DNA of 28,439 nt from Candidatus Cloacimonadota bacterium. GTDB taxonomy: Bacteria; Hydrothermota; E44-bin80. Position numbers and translations under genes: made by a program. Positions 1 through 6,745 of this stretch are shown piece after piece. Under the pieces are notes generated by a model. It was not told the origin of the DNA. It did not search any database and worked only from the letters and a program-made list of their open reading frames with translations. The stretch covers positions 1 to 28,439 of the forward strand of contig SOKM01000029.1 of NCBI GenBank assembly GCA_004375785.1. The letters run 5' to 3'. Each line of letters opens with the position of its first letter. The stretch's first letter is position 1.

Positions 1-86
1 TTTAGTCTTTTAAATTATCTCAATTTTATTCAATATACAAATGTTATAATTCTCATCATCTCAAACAACAGTCATTCTAAGTAAAT

Positions 87-115
87 CTTTTAGTCTATTT
101 TTATCCATTTGTCAA
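87..115 (-). promoter_or_regulatory. Possible leftward promoter at window edge
   Basis: On the minus strand TTGACA (115-110) is followed by a 17-nt spacer and TAAAAG (92-87). It would fire off the left edge. The reading frames starting in 1-86 are very short, so the target gene, if any, lies outside the window. The -35 is perfect and the -10 is mediocre. The rest of 1-137 is AT-rich with no gene that I can see. Confidence 0.4.
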
Positions 116-137
116 GAGGAAAAAAGAGGAAACAGGC

Positions 138-1250
138 TTAACTAAGATATCTTGAGAGAAACTGCTCTGACCAGGAAACAAATTCATCCTCTTTAATGGA
201 CTTTCTTATTCCTTTCATTAACTTCATAAAGAAATGAATGTTATGAATTGTAGCAAGCACAGGCCCGAGTATTTCTCCTGAATTAAAAAGATGCCTTATA
301 TATGCCCTTGAAAAGTTATGACAGGTATAACAATCGCATTCCTCATCAACTGGAAGAAAATCCTCCCTGGATGGAGCATTTTTTACAACGAGTTTCCCTC
401 GGCTTGTAAAAACGGTACCTGTTCTTGCATTTCGCGTTGGGAGAACACAATCAAACATATCAATTCCATCTGCTACAGCATCTATAATATCTTCAGGATA
501 ACCTACGCCCATAAGATACCGCAGTTTTTCAGATGGGAGTAATTGTGATGTCCACTCTGTAATCTCTAACTGAAGATTCTTTGGCTCTCCTATTGCGAGT
601 CCGCCAATGGCATATCCATCAAATCCAATGGTCACTATTTCTTCAACTGACCTCTTTCTCAACCCTCTGTCTGTTCCTCCCTGAACAATGCCAAAAAGTG
701 TTTTTTCGTCTTCTCTTCTTTTATTAAAAACAATTTTTCCCCTTCTTGCCCATTCCGTTGTTCGTTGAACCGCTTTTTCACATGCATCATAAGGCGAAGG
801 AAAGAGTGCGGGTTCATCAAAACTCATTATAATATCCGCTCCAAGAACAAGTTGGCTCTCAATCACATTCTCAGGAGTAAAAAATATATGACTGCCATCG
901 ATATGGGATTGAAACCTTACACCTTCATCCGTTATCCTATTCAAGTCGGCAAGACTAATTACCTGAAAACCACCGCTATCCGTGAGTATTCCTTTGTGCC
1001 ACCCGATGAAATTATGGAGCCCCCCACCTTTCTCAACTACTGATTCTCCCGGCCTTAAGTGCAGGTGATAGGTGTTAGCAACAATCATCTGAACACCGGA
1101 TTGCTCAAGAAATAGAGGTGCTACCGTCTTTACAGTTCCCTGCGTCCCCACTGGCATAAAAACGGGAGTGGCAACCTCGCAATGGAGAAACCTTATTTTT
1201 CCAACCCGCGCTTCACTATTTTCATCCTTCTTTATTACGTCAAATTTCAT
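138..1250 (-). CDS. tgt: tRNA-guanine transglycosylase (queuosine pathway)
   Basis: Bacterial-type TGT exchanges G34 of GUN-anticodon tRNAs for preQ1 (or queuine) in the cytoplasm. At 370 aa it is full length for the family. The general-base Asp is D91 in DSGGFQV (91-97), the nucleophile is D267 in GIDMFDCVLPTRNAR, GIVQGG is at 187-192 and GGLAIGEP follows. The structural zinc site is C305, C307, C310 and H336. One oddity is that the substrate-pocket motif FDEC of the E. coli enzyme reads FDEP here (144-147), so the pocket Cys is Pro. The ATG at 1250 sits 6 nt after a good -10 and agrees with the family N-terminus (MKFDV). No other queuosine genes lie in the window, and the gene stands alone, divergent from the CxxC protein. 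The family assignment is certain; base specificity is open. Confidence 0.97.
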   Translation of the reverse strand: MKFDVIKKDENSEARVGKIRFLHCEVATPVFMPVGTQGTVKTVAPLFLEQSGVQMIVANTYHLHLRPGESVVEKGGGLHNFIGWHKGILTDSGGFQVISLADLNRITDEGVRFQSHIDGSHIFFTPENVIESQLVLGADIIMSFDEPALFPSPYDACEKAVQRTTEWARRGKIVFNKRREDEKTLFGIVQGGTDRGLRKRSVEEIVTIGFDGYAIGGLAIGEPKNLQLEITEWTSQLLPSEKLRYLMGVGYPEDIIDAVADGIDMFDCVLPTRNARTGTVFTSRGKLVVKNAPSREDFLPVDEECDCYTCHNFSRAYIRHLFNSGEILGPVLATIHNIHFFMKLMKGIRKSIKEDEFVSWSEQFLSRYLS

Positions 1251-1256
1251 TCTTCC

Positions 1257-1284
1257 ATTCTATATAAATTTTTCTCTTTGTCAA
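1257..1284 (-). promoter_or_regulatory. tgt promoter (leaderless type)
   Basis: Minus strand: TTGACA (1284-1279), 16-nt spacer, TAGAAT (1262-1257), then 6 nt to the ATG at 1250. Transcription should start at or next to the start codon. GGAAG lies only 1 nt before the ATG, too close to act as a ribosome binding site. Confidence 0.75.
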
Positions 1285-1356
1285 TAAGATTTTTCTTACA
1301 ATGTTATTCTTTTTGGTTACTTCTTCCTTTGATTGTTCAAGAAAAACTTATGACTT

Positions 1357-1413
1357 AACAGGTGAGGCTTCCAGCCTCACAATCAGCCAAGGTAAGGCAA
1401 GATGTCTTACTTG
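1357..1413. repeat. Dispersed palindromic repeat, copy 1, plus adjacent hairpin
   Basis: The 24-mer at 1357-1380 contains the palindrome GAGGCT-TCC-AGCCTC. It recurs in inverted orientation at 18069-18092 with 23 of 24 bases identical. Next to it, 1388-1413 can fold into an 8-bp stem (CAAG-bulge-TAAG with CTTACTTG) around a 9-nt loop. This is the main content of the 1251-1476 intergenic region apart from the two divergent promoters. Confidence 0.7.
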
Positions 1414-1442
1414 TTGTGTGCAATCTACGATTAAATTTTTTC

Positions 1443-1471
1443 TTGACATCGTTTATAAAAATGTTTATAGT
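1443..1471 (+). promoter_or_regulatory. Promoter of the CxxC protein gene (leaderless type)
   Basis: TTGACA (1443-1448), 17-nt spacer, TATAGT (1466-1471), then 5 nt to the ATG at 1477. The predicted start of transcription falls on the start codon, leaving no room for a Shine-Dalgarno. Confidence 0.75.
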
Positions 1472-1476
1472 AGCGT

Positions 1477-1782
1477 ATGTCTTTAAGATGCTTTAAGTGT
1501 GGACAAGAAATTGTACCTGGTGGAACTTCTTACATTATACGTATAACTGCAATAAGCAACTTTGATGGAATAATAGAACCTCAGGAACATAAAGATTTAA
1601 AATCGTTCCTAAAAGATATAGAAGAAGAGTTAAAAGGTCTCCCTGAGGATCTAATTGAAGAAGAAATTTTCAAAGAAAAAGAATTCATTTTATGTCCGCG
1701 ATGCAAAGAAATTTTTCTTGCAAATCCATTCAGAAAAGAACTCGATGACCTGAAACCTCCCGAAGTTATCCCCCCACCATAA
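1477..1782 (+). CDS. Small two-CxxC (zinc-ribbon-like) hypothetical protein
   Basis: I do not recognise this 101-aa protein. Near the N-terminus CFKC (residues 5-8) and near the C-terminus CPRC (about 73-76) could form one split zinc-binding site. Between them is an acidic, helix-prone segment rich in Glu and Lys. The tail ends in a proline-rich stretch (PPEVIPPP). It has no signal peptide or membrane segment, so it is probably cytoplasmic. It is a single gene between tgt and the PASTA genes, with its own strong promoter and a probable leaderless start. The organisation (split CxxC pairs around a helical insert) resembles small regulatory or nucleic-acid-associated zinc proteins, but no function can be claimed. 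Confidence 0.75.
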   Translation: MSLRCFKCGQEIVPGGTSYIIRITAISNFDGIIEPQEHKDLKSFLKDIEEELKGLPEDLIEEEIFKEKEFILCPRCKEIFLANPFRKELDDLKPPEVIPPP

Positions 1783-1788
1783 ACATCC

Positions 1789-1820
1789 AATTACAAATTA
1801 CAAATCACAAATTACAATTT
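1789..1820. repeat. Short AT-rich tandem repeat (TTACAAA-type)
   Basis: Directly after the CxxC gene the units AATTACAAATTACAAATC and ACAAATTACAATT run in tandem with small variations. This is simple-sequence intergenic DNA. The remaining bases up to 1870 show nothing else clear. Confidence 0.6.
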
Positions 1821-1870
1821 AATGATGGATTGCCACATATTCTGTGTACTCTGAGTTCAAAGTTTTTTAC

Positions 1871-1899
1871 TTGACAAAATGGATTTAAGGTGTTATATA
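1871..1899 (+). promoter_or_regulatory. Promoter of first PASTA gene
   Basis: TTGACA (1871-1876), 17-nt spacer, TATATA (1894-1899). Unlike the leaderless promoters nearby, it leaves a leader of about 65 nt that ends in a strong AGGAGG (1963-1968) before the ATG at 1974. Confidence 0.75.
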
Positions 1900-1973
1900 T
1901 TCCCAAGTCCAGTGTAAACTGGTTTTTTAAGTAAATGACTGACTTAAGGTAAGATACTAATAAGGAGGGAAAT

Positions 1974-2726
1974 ATGTATTATGAGAGTGGTGCAAAATAC
2001 TTCTGGATCTCTTTTATTACATCACTTATTGTATCTTCTATTATGAGTTTTATCTTCGTTGTATTTGTTTCACCCATTATTACCCAGAAAAAAACAAAAG
2101 TGGAAGTGCCAAATATAAATGGAATGAAGGAAGTCCAGGCTTCCCTTGTATTAAAGAATAAAGGTCTTTTGCTCCTTGTAACACAGAAAAAAGAAGATAG
2201 AAATTATGAAGACGGGATAATCCTCGCTCAGGACCCCCTGCCAGGTTTTTCCACTGATAAGGGAAGTCTTGTAAAGGTCACGATAAATGAAAAAACAACG
2301 ATTGAAATCTCAGATGAAGCCATACCTGATGTCAGGGGTCAACAACTTATGATAGCAAAAGACAGAATAGAAAAGTGTGGGTACACAGTCGGGAAAATTG
2401 AATTTCAGGAATCAGATACATACACAAAAGACCTTGTAATAAATACTGACCCGGCTCCGGGGACAAAATCTATAGAAGGAACAATCGTTAATGTTATTGT
2501 TAGTACGGGTGTCAAAGAAATTACTGTTCCAAATTTACGTAGGAAGAGTATTTCAAGTGCGAAAAACCTTTTAGAAAAATCGGGATTAAAACTTGGTAAC
2601 GTAAGATATACCACCAATATAGAATTTGCTTTTGATATCATCGTTTCACAGCAACCACCATCAGGGACAAAGGTAAAATTAGGTTCTTCAGTTGACATTG
2701 TTGTAAACCGTGAGGGAATATACTAA
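1974..2726 (+). CDS. Membrane-anchored triple-PASTA protein (1)
   Basis: 250 aa. One N-terminal membrane segment (about residues 10-36) is followed by three consecutive PASTA-like modules (about 42-112, 114-180, 182-248). Each has the P-(N/D)-(I/V/L) opening, the hydrophobic A-xx-L helix and the closing QxPxPGT-type turn with VxVxVS or similar. PASTA modules bind uncrosslinked peptidoglycan or muropeptides in Ser/Thr kinases and class A PBPs. Here there is no kinase or transpeptidase domain, so the protein is an inner-membrane tether exposing PASTA domains to the periplasm. A paralogue follows at 2875. The start is fixed by AGGAGG 5 nt before the ATG. Its role in wall sensing or binding is inferred. 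Confidence 0.88.
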   Translation: MYYESGAKYFWISFITSLIVSSIMSFIFVVFVSPIITQKKTKVEVPNINGMKEVQASLVLKNKGLLLLVTQKKEDRNYEDGIILAQDPLPGFSTDKGSLVKVTINEKTTIEISDEAIPDVRGQQLMIAKDRIEKCGYTVGKIEFQESDTYTKDLVINTDPAPGTKSIEGTIVNVIVSTGVKEITVPNLRRKSISSAKNLLEKSGLKLGNVRYTTNIEFAFDIIVSQQPPSGTKVKLGSSVDIVVNREGIY

Positions 2727-2828
2727 AGAAAAGATTAAAATTTAGTGTGCTGACCCCCTTTATTTGGCTATATAACTTTTACTTGCAATCCTGACATTGA
2801 TTCAGATTAATTGGACGAGGTTAAAAAT

Positions 2829-2851
2829 ATTGATTGTCTGTGACAATCAAT
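2829..2851. promoter_or_regulatory. Perfect 10-bp inverted repeat overlapping a -35 (operator candidate)
   Basis: ATTGATTGTC, a 3-nt TGT centre and GACAATCAAT form a perfect dyad. It covers the proposed -35 (GTGACA 2840-2845) of the second PASTA gene and lies 23 nt before its start codon. It has no T-tract, so it is not a terminator. It could be a repressor site or, if transcribed from upstream, an RNA hairpin. Confidence 0.55.
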
Positions 2852-2868
2852 AGGTGAATTGCTAATTT
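2840..2868 (+). promoter_or_regulatory. Weak leaderless-type promoter of second PASTA gene
   Basis: GTGACA (2840-2845), 17-nt spacer, TAATTT (2863-2868), 6 nt to ATG 2875. The spacing matches the tgt and CCA-gene promoters, but the -10 matches only 3 of 6. There is no Shine-Dalgarno at a usable distance (AGGTG at 2852-2856 is 18 nt away). Confidence 0.4.
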
Positions 2869-2874
2869 ATATAT

Positions 2875-3663
2875 ATGAAAATAAAGAGAATATTTTTCTG
2901 GTTTATCATTGCTTTCGTATCATTTGCAGTTGGTATCATTCTGATGAACTTCATTATAATGCCATTAATTGTTAGGCATGGAAATATTGTAACCGTTCCC
3001 GATATCACAGAGATGAAGTTTGAAGAAGCAGAGAAACTGCTGAAATCAATGAAGCTTGAACCTTATATTGAACTTTATGACTTCGACCCTGCTGTCCCGG
3101 AAAATTATGTATTTAAACAAGAACCGCTTCCTGGAACAGAGTTAAAAATTTCAAGAAGGGTTAAATTATGGATAAGTAAAGGACAGAAAAAAATTCTAAT
3201 ACCTTTTCTTGAAGGCCTTCCTCTTATCCAGGCAGAGAATATCCTTCAAAGATTTGAATTGAAGGTTGCAAAAGTCGAAACTGTTGAATCAGACTCTATC
3301 CCCCCTGGAAGGGTAATAAAGACATATCCCAGTTCAAATACTCCTGTAAATAAACATACAGGTATCAGACTCATAATAAGTAAGAGTTCAGAAGAGGAAG
3401 GGTTTCCAATGCCAAACCTTTTTGGAAGAAATTTAACTGAGGTAGAAAAACCTCTTAGAGAAATGGGACTTATAATTGGTAATATTACATATATACAGAG
3501 TGAAAACGGAGAGGGTGGAGAAATCATACTGCAATCGCCACAACCAGAAGTTCTGGTTTCATCTGGTGACACTATAACACTTGTTGTTACAAAAGCAGCA
3601 GCAGATACAACTGAGATAAAAGAGGGAGAAGAAGAAGAGGAAAATCAGCCACCTGATAACTAA
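2875..3663 (+). CDS. Membrane-anchored triple-PASTA protein (2)
   Basis: 262-aa paralogue of the preceding gene. A membrane segment (about 7-29) is followed by three PASTA-like modules (about 38-100, 105-170, 175-240) with QEPLPGT, YPSSNTPV and QSPQPEV closing turns. It adds a very acidic tail (about 243-262, with a Glu-rich run ending QPPDN) that the first copy lacks. It begins without a Shine-Dalgarno directly after an AT-rich stretch, and a perfect inverted repeat overlaps its presumed -35, so it may be controlled separately from copy 1. It is followed after 14 nt by the DJ-1/PfpI lipoprotein gene and may head that operon. Two stand-alone PASTA tethers side by side suggest duplication and division of labour; this is inference. 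Confidence 0.87.
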   Translation: MKIKRIFFWFIIAFVSFAVGIILMNFIIMPLIVRHGNIVTVPDITEMKFEEAEKLLKSMKLEPYIELYDFDPAVPENYVFKQEPLPGTELKISRRVKLWISKGQKKILIPFLEGLPLIQAENILQRFELKVAKVETVESDSIPPGRVIKTYPSSNTPVNKHTGIRLIISKSSEEEGFPMPNLFGRNLTEVEKPLREMGLIIGNITYIQSENGEGGEIILQSPQPEVLVSSGDTITLVVTKAAADTTEIKEGEEEEENQPPDN

Positions 3664-3677
3664 AAAATGGAGGTCAA

Positions 3678-4295
3678 ATGAATTGGTATTTGGTGTTGCT
3701 ATTAATTTTACCGCTTCTTTTCAATTCTTGTCAAGGAGGTGAGGATAAAAAAATGGAGGATAAAAAAGAACCTTCTCTTGCGGGGGAAAAAATTCTCATG
3801 GTGATTGCACCCCAGAACTTCAGGGATGAAGAGTTTGAAGAACCCCATTCACTCTTTCTCTCTGAAGGAGCAAATGTTGTTGTTGCATCTACAGATACTA
3901 ACGAAGCGAAAGGGATGTTAGGCATGAAGGTCAAACCTGACAAACTTATTGAAGATGTGACTGCTCTCGATTTCGATGCGATAGTGCTGATAGGCGGTTC
4001 AGGTTCAACTATCCTATGGGACAATGAAAAACTTCATGAACTATTAAAAAGTGCTTATGAAAATAAAAAAATTATAGGTGCCATCTGTCTTTCACCTGTA
4101 ACCTTAGTTAAAGCGGGAATCCTTAAAGGTAAAAGTGCGACCTGCTATGAAACACCCGATGTTGTACAAATCTTCAAGGAAAACGAAGTTGAACTTACAA
4201 AAAAAACTGTAGAGGTTACAGAAAAAATAGTTACTGCAAATGGCCCTCCTGCTGCAAAGGATTACGCAGAGAAAATTGTAGAACTTCTTAAATGA
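3678..4295 (+). CDS. DJ-1/PfpI-family lipoprotein
   Basis: 205 aa. The N-terminal signal ends in the lipobox LFNSC (C18) and is followed by a charged linker (about 19-35), so the mature protein should be lipid-anchored outside the cytoplasm. The remainder is a DJ-1/PfpI fold: KILMVIAPQNFRDEEFEEP (conserved acidic residue near E51-E55), a VLIGGSG strand-turn, and the nucleophile-elbow Cys C137 in GAICLSP. The family usually has His after the Cys (AICHGP); here it is Leu, so a protease-like triad is unlikely, while a Cys-Glu redox, glyoxalase or deglycase-like centre remains possible. GGAGG precedes the ATG by 5 nt. The stop overlaps the dtd start (ATGA). Most DJ-1 proteins are cytoplasmic, so the lipoprotein form is the unusual point. 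Confidence 0.88.
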   Translation: MNWYLVLLLILPLLFNSCQGGEDKKMEDKKEPSLAGEKILMVIAPQNFRDEEFEEPHSLFLSEGANVVVASTDTNEAKGMLGMKVKPDKLIEDVTALDFDAIVLIGGSGSTILWDNEKLHELLKSAYENKKIIGAICLSPVTLVKAGILKGKSATCYETPDVVQIFKENEVELTKKTVEVTEKIVTANGPPAAKDYAEKIVELLK

Positions 4296-4729
4296 GAATA
4301 GTTATACAAAGGGTAAGCAAGGCATCTGTTTCAATAAACGGTAGAATAATAGGTTCCATAGGGAAAGGGGTTGTAATTCTTCTTGGAATATCAAAAGGTG
4401 ATACAGAAAAGAATGTTGATATTCTATCTCTAAGGTGTATCAAATTGAGGATTTTCGAGGATGAAAATGAAAAGTTGAATCTCTCAATGAAAGATATTCA
4501 AGGAGAGGCACTTATAATTTCCCAGTTCACCCTTTGTGCTGACACTAAAAAGGGAAGAAGACCAAGTTTTACAAAAGCAGCATCATACAGTGTAGCAAAA
4601 CCTCTCTACGAAAGATTCGTAACTGTTTTTGAGAGAGAAGGAATTCACACAGAAACAGGCGACTTTGGTTCAAAAATGCTTGTTGACATTCATAATGACG
4701 GACCAGTTACCTTAATCCTCGATACCTAA
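4292..4729 (+). CDS. dtd: D-aminoacyl-tRNA deacylase
   Basis: 145 aa, the normal DTD length. It hydrolyses D-aminoacyl-tRNA (and mischarged Gly-tRNA-Ala) in the cytoplasm. Visible marks are the opening MRIVIQRVSKASVSI, the SQFTLCAD motif with the catalytic-region Thr (usually SQFTLYAD or SQFTLYGD), KGRRPSF, and the C-terminal NDGPVTLIL Gly-Pro motif that enforces chirality. It is translationally coupled to the preceding gene by an ATGA overlap and followed 16 nt later by yicC. The placement in an RNA-related and housekeeping operon fits. Confidence 0.97.
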   Translation: MRIVIQRVSKASVSINGRIIGSIGKGVVILLGISKGDTEKNVDILSLRCIKLRIFEDENEKLNLSMKDIQGEALIISQFTLCADTKKGRRPSFTKAASYSVAKPLYERFVTVFEREGIHTETGDFGSKMLVDIHNDGPVTLILDT

Positions 4730-4745
4730 TTTAAACAGAAAGAGT

Positions 4746-5630
4746 ATGATAAAAAGTATGACTGGATTTGGAACATCAAAGACTACGCTTCCTTCTGGTG
4801 AAGTACTCTGCTGTAATATAAAGACACTTAACCACAAATACCTTGATATTCACATAACCCTCCCCAACAAACTTAAACCATATGAACCAGAAATAATGAA
4901 GGAATTAAAAAATTCTTTTATGAGAGGCAGGGTTGAGGCTTCGTTTTATTTTGAACCAAACAAGCCTAACTTACAAAAATCTGATATAGATTTTCAAAAG
5001 GCAGAAGAGTACTATAACCTTCTTTTGAACTTAAAAAAGAAGTTTAATGTCAAAGGCGATGTTGATATTGCTCTTTTAAGCAGATTCAGTGATATTTTTG
5101 TTAAAAAGGACATTGCAGAACTCCCCGACAAAGCCTTGCTTGACTTACTCAAAATAGTCCATTGTGATTCGATTGATAAAGTAAAGGATATGAGAATGAA
5201 AGAGGGAAAGGAAATTTACAAAGACTTCAAGAAAATGCTGAGAAATATGAAAAAAAATCTTGCAAAGATAAAGGTGAAAGCTGAAAAAAATATTTCTTTA
5301 TGCCGTAAACGAATCAGAAAAATTTTGAATTTAGTCAAAGGAGAGGTCAATATTAATGAAAGCCGTCTCGAACAGGAGACCCTTCTTTACGCAATAAAAA
5401 GTGATATAATGGAAGAGTGCACAAGACTCGAAAATCATATTTCTCAGTTCGAAACCTCCCTTGAGGTAAATGAGGCAGCTGGTAAAAAATTAAATTTTCT
5501 TCTCCAGGAAATGGCAAGAGAAGTTAACACACTCTGTGCAAAAGCTCAGAGTGGTGATATACAGAAAAGAGGTATTCAAATCAAGGAAGAAATAGAACAT
5601 CTCAAGGAACAAGTTTATAACATAGAATAA
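4746..5630 (+). CDS. yicC: YicC-family endoribonuclease
   Basis: 294 aa, the usual size. Family hallmarks are the start IKSMTGFG, the N-terminal repeat region (HKYLDIHITLP, FMRGRVEASFYFEP) and the highly conserved C-terminus with QEMAREVNT and a closing EQVYNIE. E. coli YicC has been described as an RNase that acts on small RNAs such as RyhB. The conserved order yicC-gmk-rpoZ-coaBC, common in many bacteria, continues here. The Shine-Dalgarno is weak (AGAAAGAG), and the start is fixed by the MIKSMTGFG signature. The middle is very Lys-rich (about 155-190), like other proteins of this genome. Confidence 0.95.
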   Translation: MIKSMTGFGTSKTTLPSGEVLCCNIKTLNHKYLDIHITLPNKLKPYEPEIMKELKNSFMRGRVEASFYFEPNKPNLQKSDIDFQKAEEYYNLLLNLKKKFNVKGDVDIALLSRFSDIFVKKDIAELPDKALLDLLKIVHCDSIDKVKDMRMKEGKEIYKDFKKMLRNMKKNLAKIKVKAEKNISLCRKRIRKILNLVKGEVNINESRLEQETLLYAIKSDIMEECTRLENHISQFETSLEVNEAAGKKLNFLLQEMAREVNTLCAKAQSGDIQKRGIQIKEEIEHLKEQVYNIE

Positions 5631-5688
5631 GTCAAACAAGTGATTATGAATATGGGATGGACGATGAGAAAAACCCAGAATTAAGAAA

Positions 5689-6306
5689 ATGAAAATTAGA
5701 TTAAAAGGTGTTCCAATAGTTGTTTCTGCCCCTTCTGGTGCTGGTAAAACAACACTCTGCAGACTGATTGCTCAAAAGTATAAAGGAATTAGCTACTCTG
5801 TTTCTGCAACAACAAGACCGCCCAGAAGGAATGAAAAAAACGCTATTGACTACTTCTTTCTATCTGAAGAAGAATTTAAAAGATGGATTAAAAAAGGAAA
5901 CTTAATTGAGTGGGCTAAGGTCCACAAATACTATTATGGAACTCCTAAAAAAACATTTGAAGAAACCTTAAAGAAAGGTTATAATATCGTAATGGACATA
6001 GATGTGCAAGGTGGAATTAATATAAAAAAACTTTTCCCTTATGGAATTTATATGTTCCTATTAACAAAGAACGTGGATATTTTGAAGAAAAGGCTCACAA
6101 AAAGAATGACCGATACAAAAAAATCTATAAAGGAGAGGATAAAAAATGCACGAAAGGAAATGCAATCCATTAATGAATACGATTACATTGTCATTAACGA
6201 TACAATAAAGAAAACATTAGATACAATAAGTGCAATCCTTATTGCAGAAGGCTGCCTTATAGAAAGGAATAGTTTAATAATTAAAACCTTCAAAAAGAAT
6301 CTTTAA
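5689..6306 (+). CDS. gmk: Guanylate kinase
   Basis: 205 aa. It phosphorylates GMP to GDP with ATP. The P-loop SAPSGAGKTTL is at residues 13-23, SVSATTRPPRRNE contains the GMP-binding Arg residues, DYFFLSEEEF and EWAKVHKYYYGT give the GMP-binding Tyr and Glu, and MDIDVQGG is the Walker-B-like strand. Its lid is Lys/Arg-rich. A 58-nt gap separates it from yicC; rpoZ follows after 31 nt. The first eight residues (MKIRLKGV) precede the P-loop as in other members, so this start is likely right, though no strong Shine-Dalgarno is visible. Confidence 0.97.
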   Translation: MKIRLKGVPIVVSAPSGAGKTTLCRLIAQKYKGISYSVSATTRPPRRNEKNAIDYFFLSEEEFKRWIKKGNLIEWAKVHKYYYGTPKKTFEETLKKGYNIVMDIDVQGGINIKKLFPYGIYMFLLTKNVDILKKRLTKRMTDTKKSIKERIKNARKEMQSINEYDYIVINDTIKKTLDTISAILIAEGCLIERNSLIIKTFKKNL

Positions 6307-6337
6307 GAAGTTAAGCAATTACAGGAAAGGAGTAATA

Positions 6338-6745
6338 ATGTTCAGTTTTTCTACAGATGAAATGGATGAAATATTCAAAACCAAATACGAAGCTGTTGTT
6401 GTTGTTGCAAAAGAAGCGAGAAGGTTAAATCGCTTTGCAAGTGAAGAAATTAAAGAAAGTGGTGAAAAACCCATTTTAACAGCAATTAAAAAGTTATTAA
6501 CTGTAGGTATTAATTTTACTTATGAAACTCAAGAAAAGACGGGAGATATTAAGGATGAGGAGAAAATAAAGAAGGAATTGAAAGAGGAGAAAGAGAAGGA
6601 AGAGAAGGAAGAGAAGGAAGAGAAGAAAGAGAAGGAAGAAAAGAAAGAGAAGAAAGAAAAGAAAAAGAAGAAAGAAAAGAAAAAGAAGAAAAAGAAGAAA
6701 GAAAAGAAAGAAAAGAAAGAGAAAAAGGAGAAGCAAAAGAAATGA
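6338..6745 (+). CDS. rpoZ: RNA polymerase omega subunit with Lys/Glu-rich tail
   Basis: 135 aa. Residues about 15-62 match omega: a KYEAVVVVAKEARRLN helix, then GEKPILTAIKKLLTVGI in place of the usual KPTVLALQEIAAGKI. Its position between gmk and coaBC is the classical rpoZ location. Omega supports folding and assembly of beta-prime. From about residue 72 to the end the protein is almost only Lys and Glu, shifting from Glu-Lys mixtures to nearly pure Lys, an added low-complexity tail as long as the core. The DNA there is an almost unbroken purine tract. An AGGAGT-like site (AAAGGAG) precedes the ATG. The stop overlaps the coaBC start by ATGA. I am sure of the core from sequence and context; the role of the tail is unknown. 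Confidence 0.85.
   Translation: MFSFSTDEMDEIFKTKYEAVVVVAKEARRLNRFASEEIKESGEKPILTAIKKLLTVGINFTYETQEKTGDIKDEEKIKKELKEEKEKEEKEEKEEKKEKEEKKEKKEKKKKKEKKKKKKKKEKKEKKEKKEKQKK
6557..6735 (+). repeat. Polypurine tract inside rpoZ
   Basis: About 180 bases of the coding strand are nearly all A and G, built from GAAGAGAAGGAA and AAGAAAGAAAAG-type units that encode the Lys/Glu tail of omega. It is a simple-sequence repeat likely to vary in length by slippage. Long polypurine runs of this kind can also adopt triplex or R-loop structures. Confidence 0.8.

Noticed and set aside
1301..1486. Short ORF between tgt and the CxxC gene
   Set aside because: It runs over a dispersed palindromic repeat and two promoters, has no ribosome binding site, and its translation looks non-protein-like.
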